From Mesorhizobium sp. M1C.F.Ca.ET.210.01.1.1 (GTDB lineage: Bacteria; Pseudomonadota; Alphaproteobacteria; Rhizobiales; Rhizobiaceae), in the NCBI RefSeq assembly GCF_004791585.1, contig NZ_SRUU01000013.1:1-64000 (forward strand): 64,000 bases of DNA. Direction: 5' to 3'. The position numbers were made by a program, and so were the translations under genes. Below the pieces are notes generated by a model. It searched no databases. It was not told where the DNA came from and worked only from the letters and a program-made list of their open reading frames with translations. Positions 63,960-64,000 of the stretch are shown piece by piece (position 1 is the stretch's first letter; every line of letters starts with the position of its first letter).

Positions 63960-64000
63960 TCAGATGTCGACACTCTGCGGCAGGATGACGAGGTCGCGGA
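63960..64000 (-). CDS. Possible 3' end of an upstream gene (partial)
   Basis: On the minus strand the last 41 bases read in one frame as RDLVILPQSVDI followed by TGA at 63962-63960, 34 bases before the SDR start. This is the spacing expected of the preceding operon gene, but twelve residues are too few to identify a family. Confidence 0.3.
   Translation of the reverse strand, partial: RDLVILPQSVDI

Overview
The window reads as a chromosomal or megaplasmid segment of a GC-rich alphaproteobacterium of the Rhizobiales, most like Mesorhizobium or a relative. The evidence is a pcaDCHGB operon with a divergent pcaQ, an ABC protocatechuate importer behind a PcaQ-type box, GGAAC-N16-CGTT stress promoters, MocA/C/D/E-like catabolic genes and short rhizobial-style palindromic intergenic repeats. 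It is almost entirely protein coding. I saw no tRNA, rRNA, CRISPR array, transposase or phage gene.

Layout. 1-4823: hairpin-rich intergenic DNA, an AhpD-like protein, a DHA2 drug exporter, and a translationally coupled pair: an ornithine cyclodeaminase-like protein and a histidine/phenylalanine ammonia-lyase homologue that lacks the serine of the MIO-forming Ala-Ser-Gly triad. 4922-15954 (all minus): a probable single transcription unit of GntR regulator, ADP-ribosylglycohydrolase-like hydrolase, PfkB kinase, spermidine/putrescine-type ABC importer (binding protein gene frameshifted), Gfo/Idh/MocA dehydrogenase, sugar isomerase-like TIM barrel, MocD-like di-iron hydroxylase, MocE-like Rieske ferredoxin and a PanB-like protein without its metal ligands. 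This resembles rhizopine catabolism but is not the known moc operon.

16075-34139: an aromatic-acid island. An MFS protein and pcaR are followed by divergent pcaIJF; a minus-strand operon pcaDCHGB-pobA is driven from a promoter shared with pcaQ; then come a five-gene branched-chain-type ABC importer (pcaM type), a coniferyl-alcohol dehydrogenase-like SDR and an aldehyde dehydrogenase. Together they take 4-hydroxybenzoate and protocatechuate to succinyl-CoA and acetyl-CoA and probably feed in lignin-derived phenylpropanoid alcohols. The pcaD promoter and the transporter promoter are near copies of each other.

34274-42029: a sulfatase-family hydrolase, a ribose-type sugar ABC importer with a ketose epimerase-like protein, a LacI regulator and a divergent 2-hydroxyacid dehydrogenase. 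An unusual inverted pair of 8-bp tandem arrays lies between the binding-protein and permease genes. 42227-48742: a stress module with a small secreted protein and otsA-otsB, both behind EcfG-type promoters, then a glycogen-debranching-type glucosidase and a GT4 glycosyltransferase.

48864-58066: a second polyamine-type ABC importer, a divergent MocR-type regulator with a repeat-rich operator region, a DadA-like FAD oxidase and a ThDP enzyme. 58081-62351: a 958-residue protein fusing a catalase-like heme domain to an alpha-dioxygenase/cyclooxygenase-like heme domain, coupled to an unrecognised nitroreductase-like protein. This is the most exciting candidate for an undescribed (oxylipin-type) system. 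62368-63925: two SDR dehydrogenases, one a clear sorbitol dehydrogenase, at the end of a polyol operon that runs off the window.
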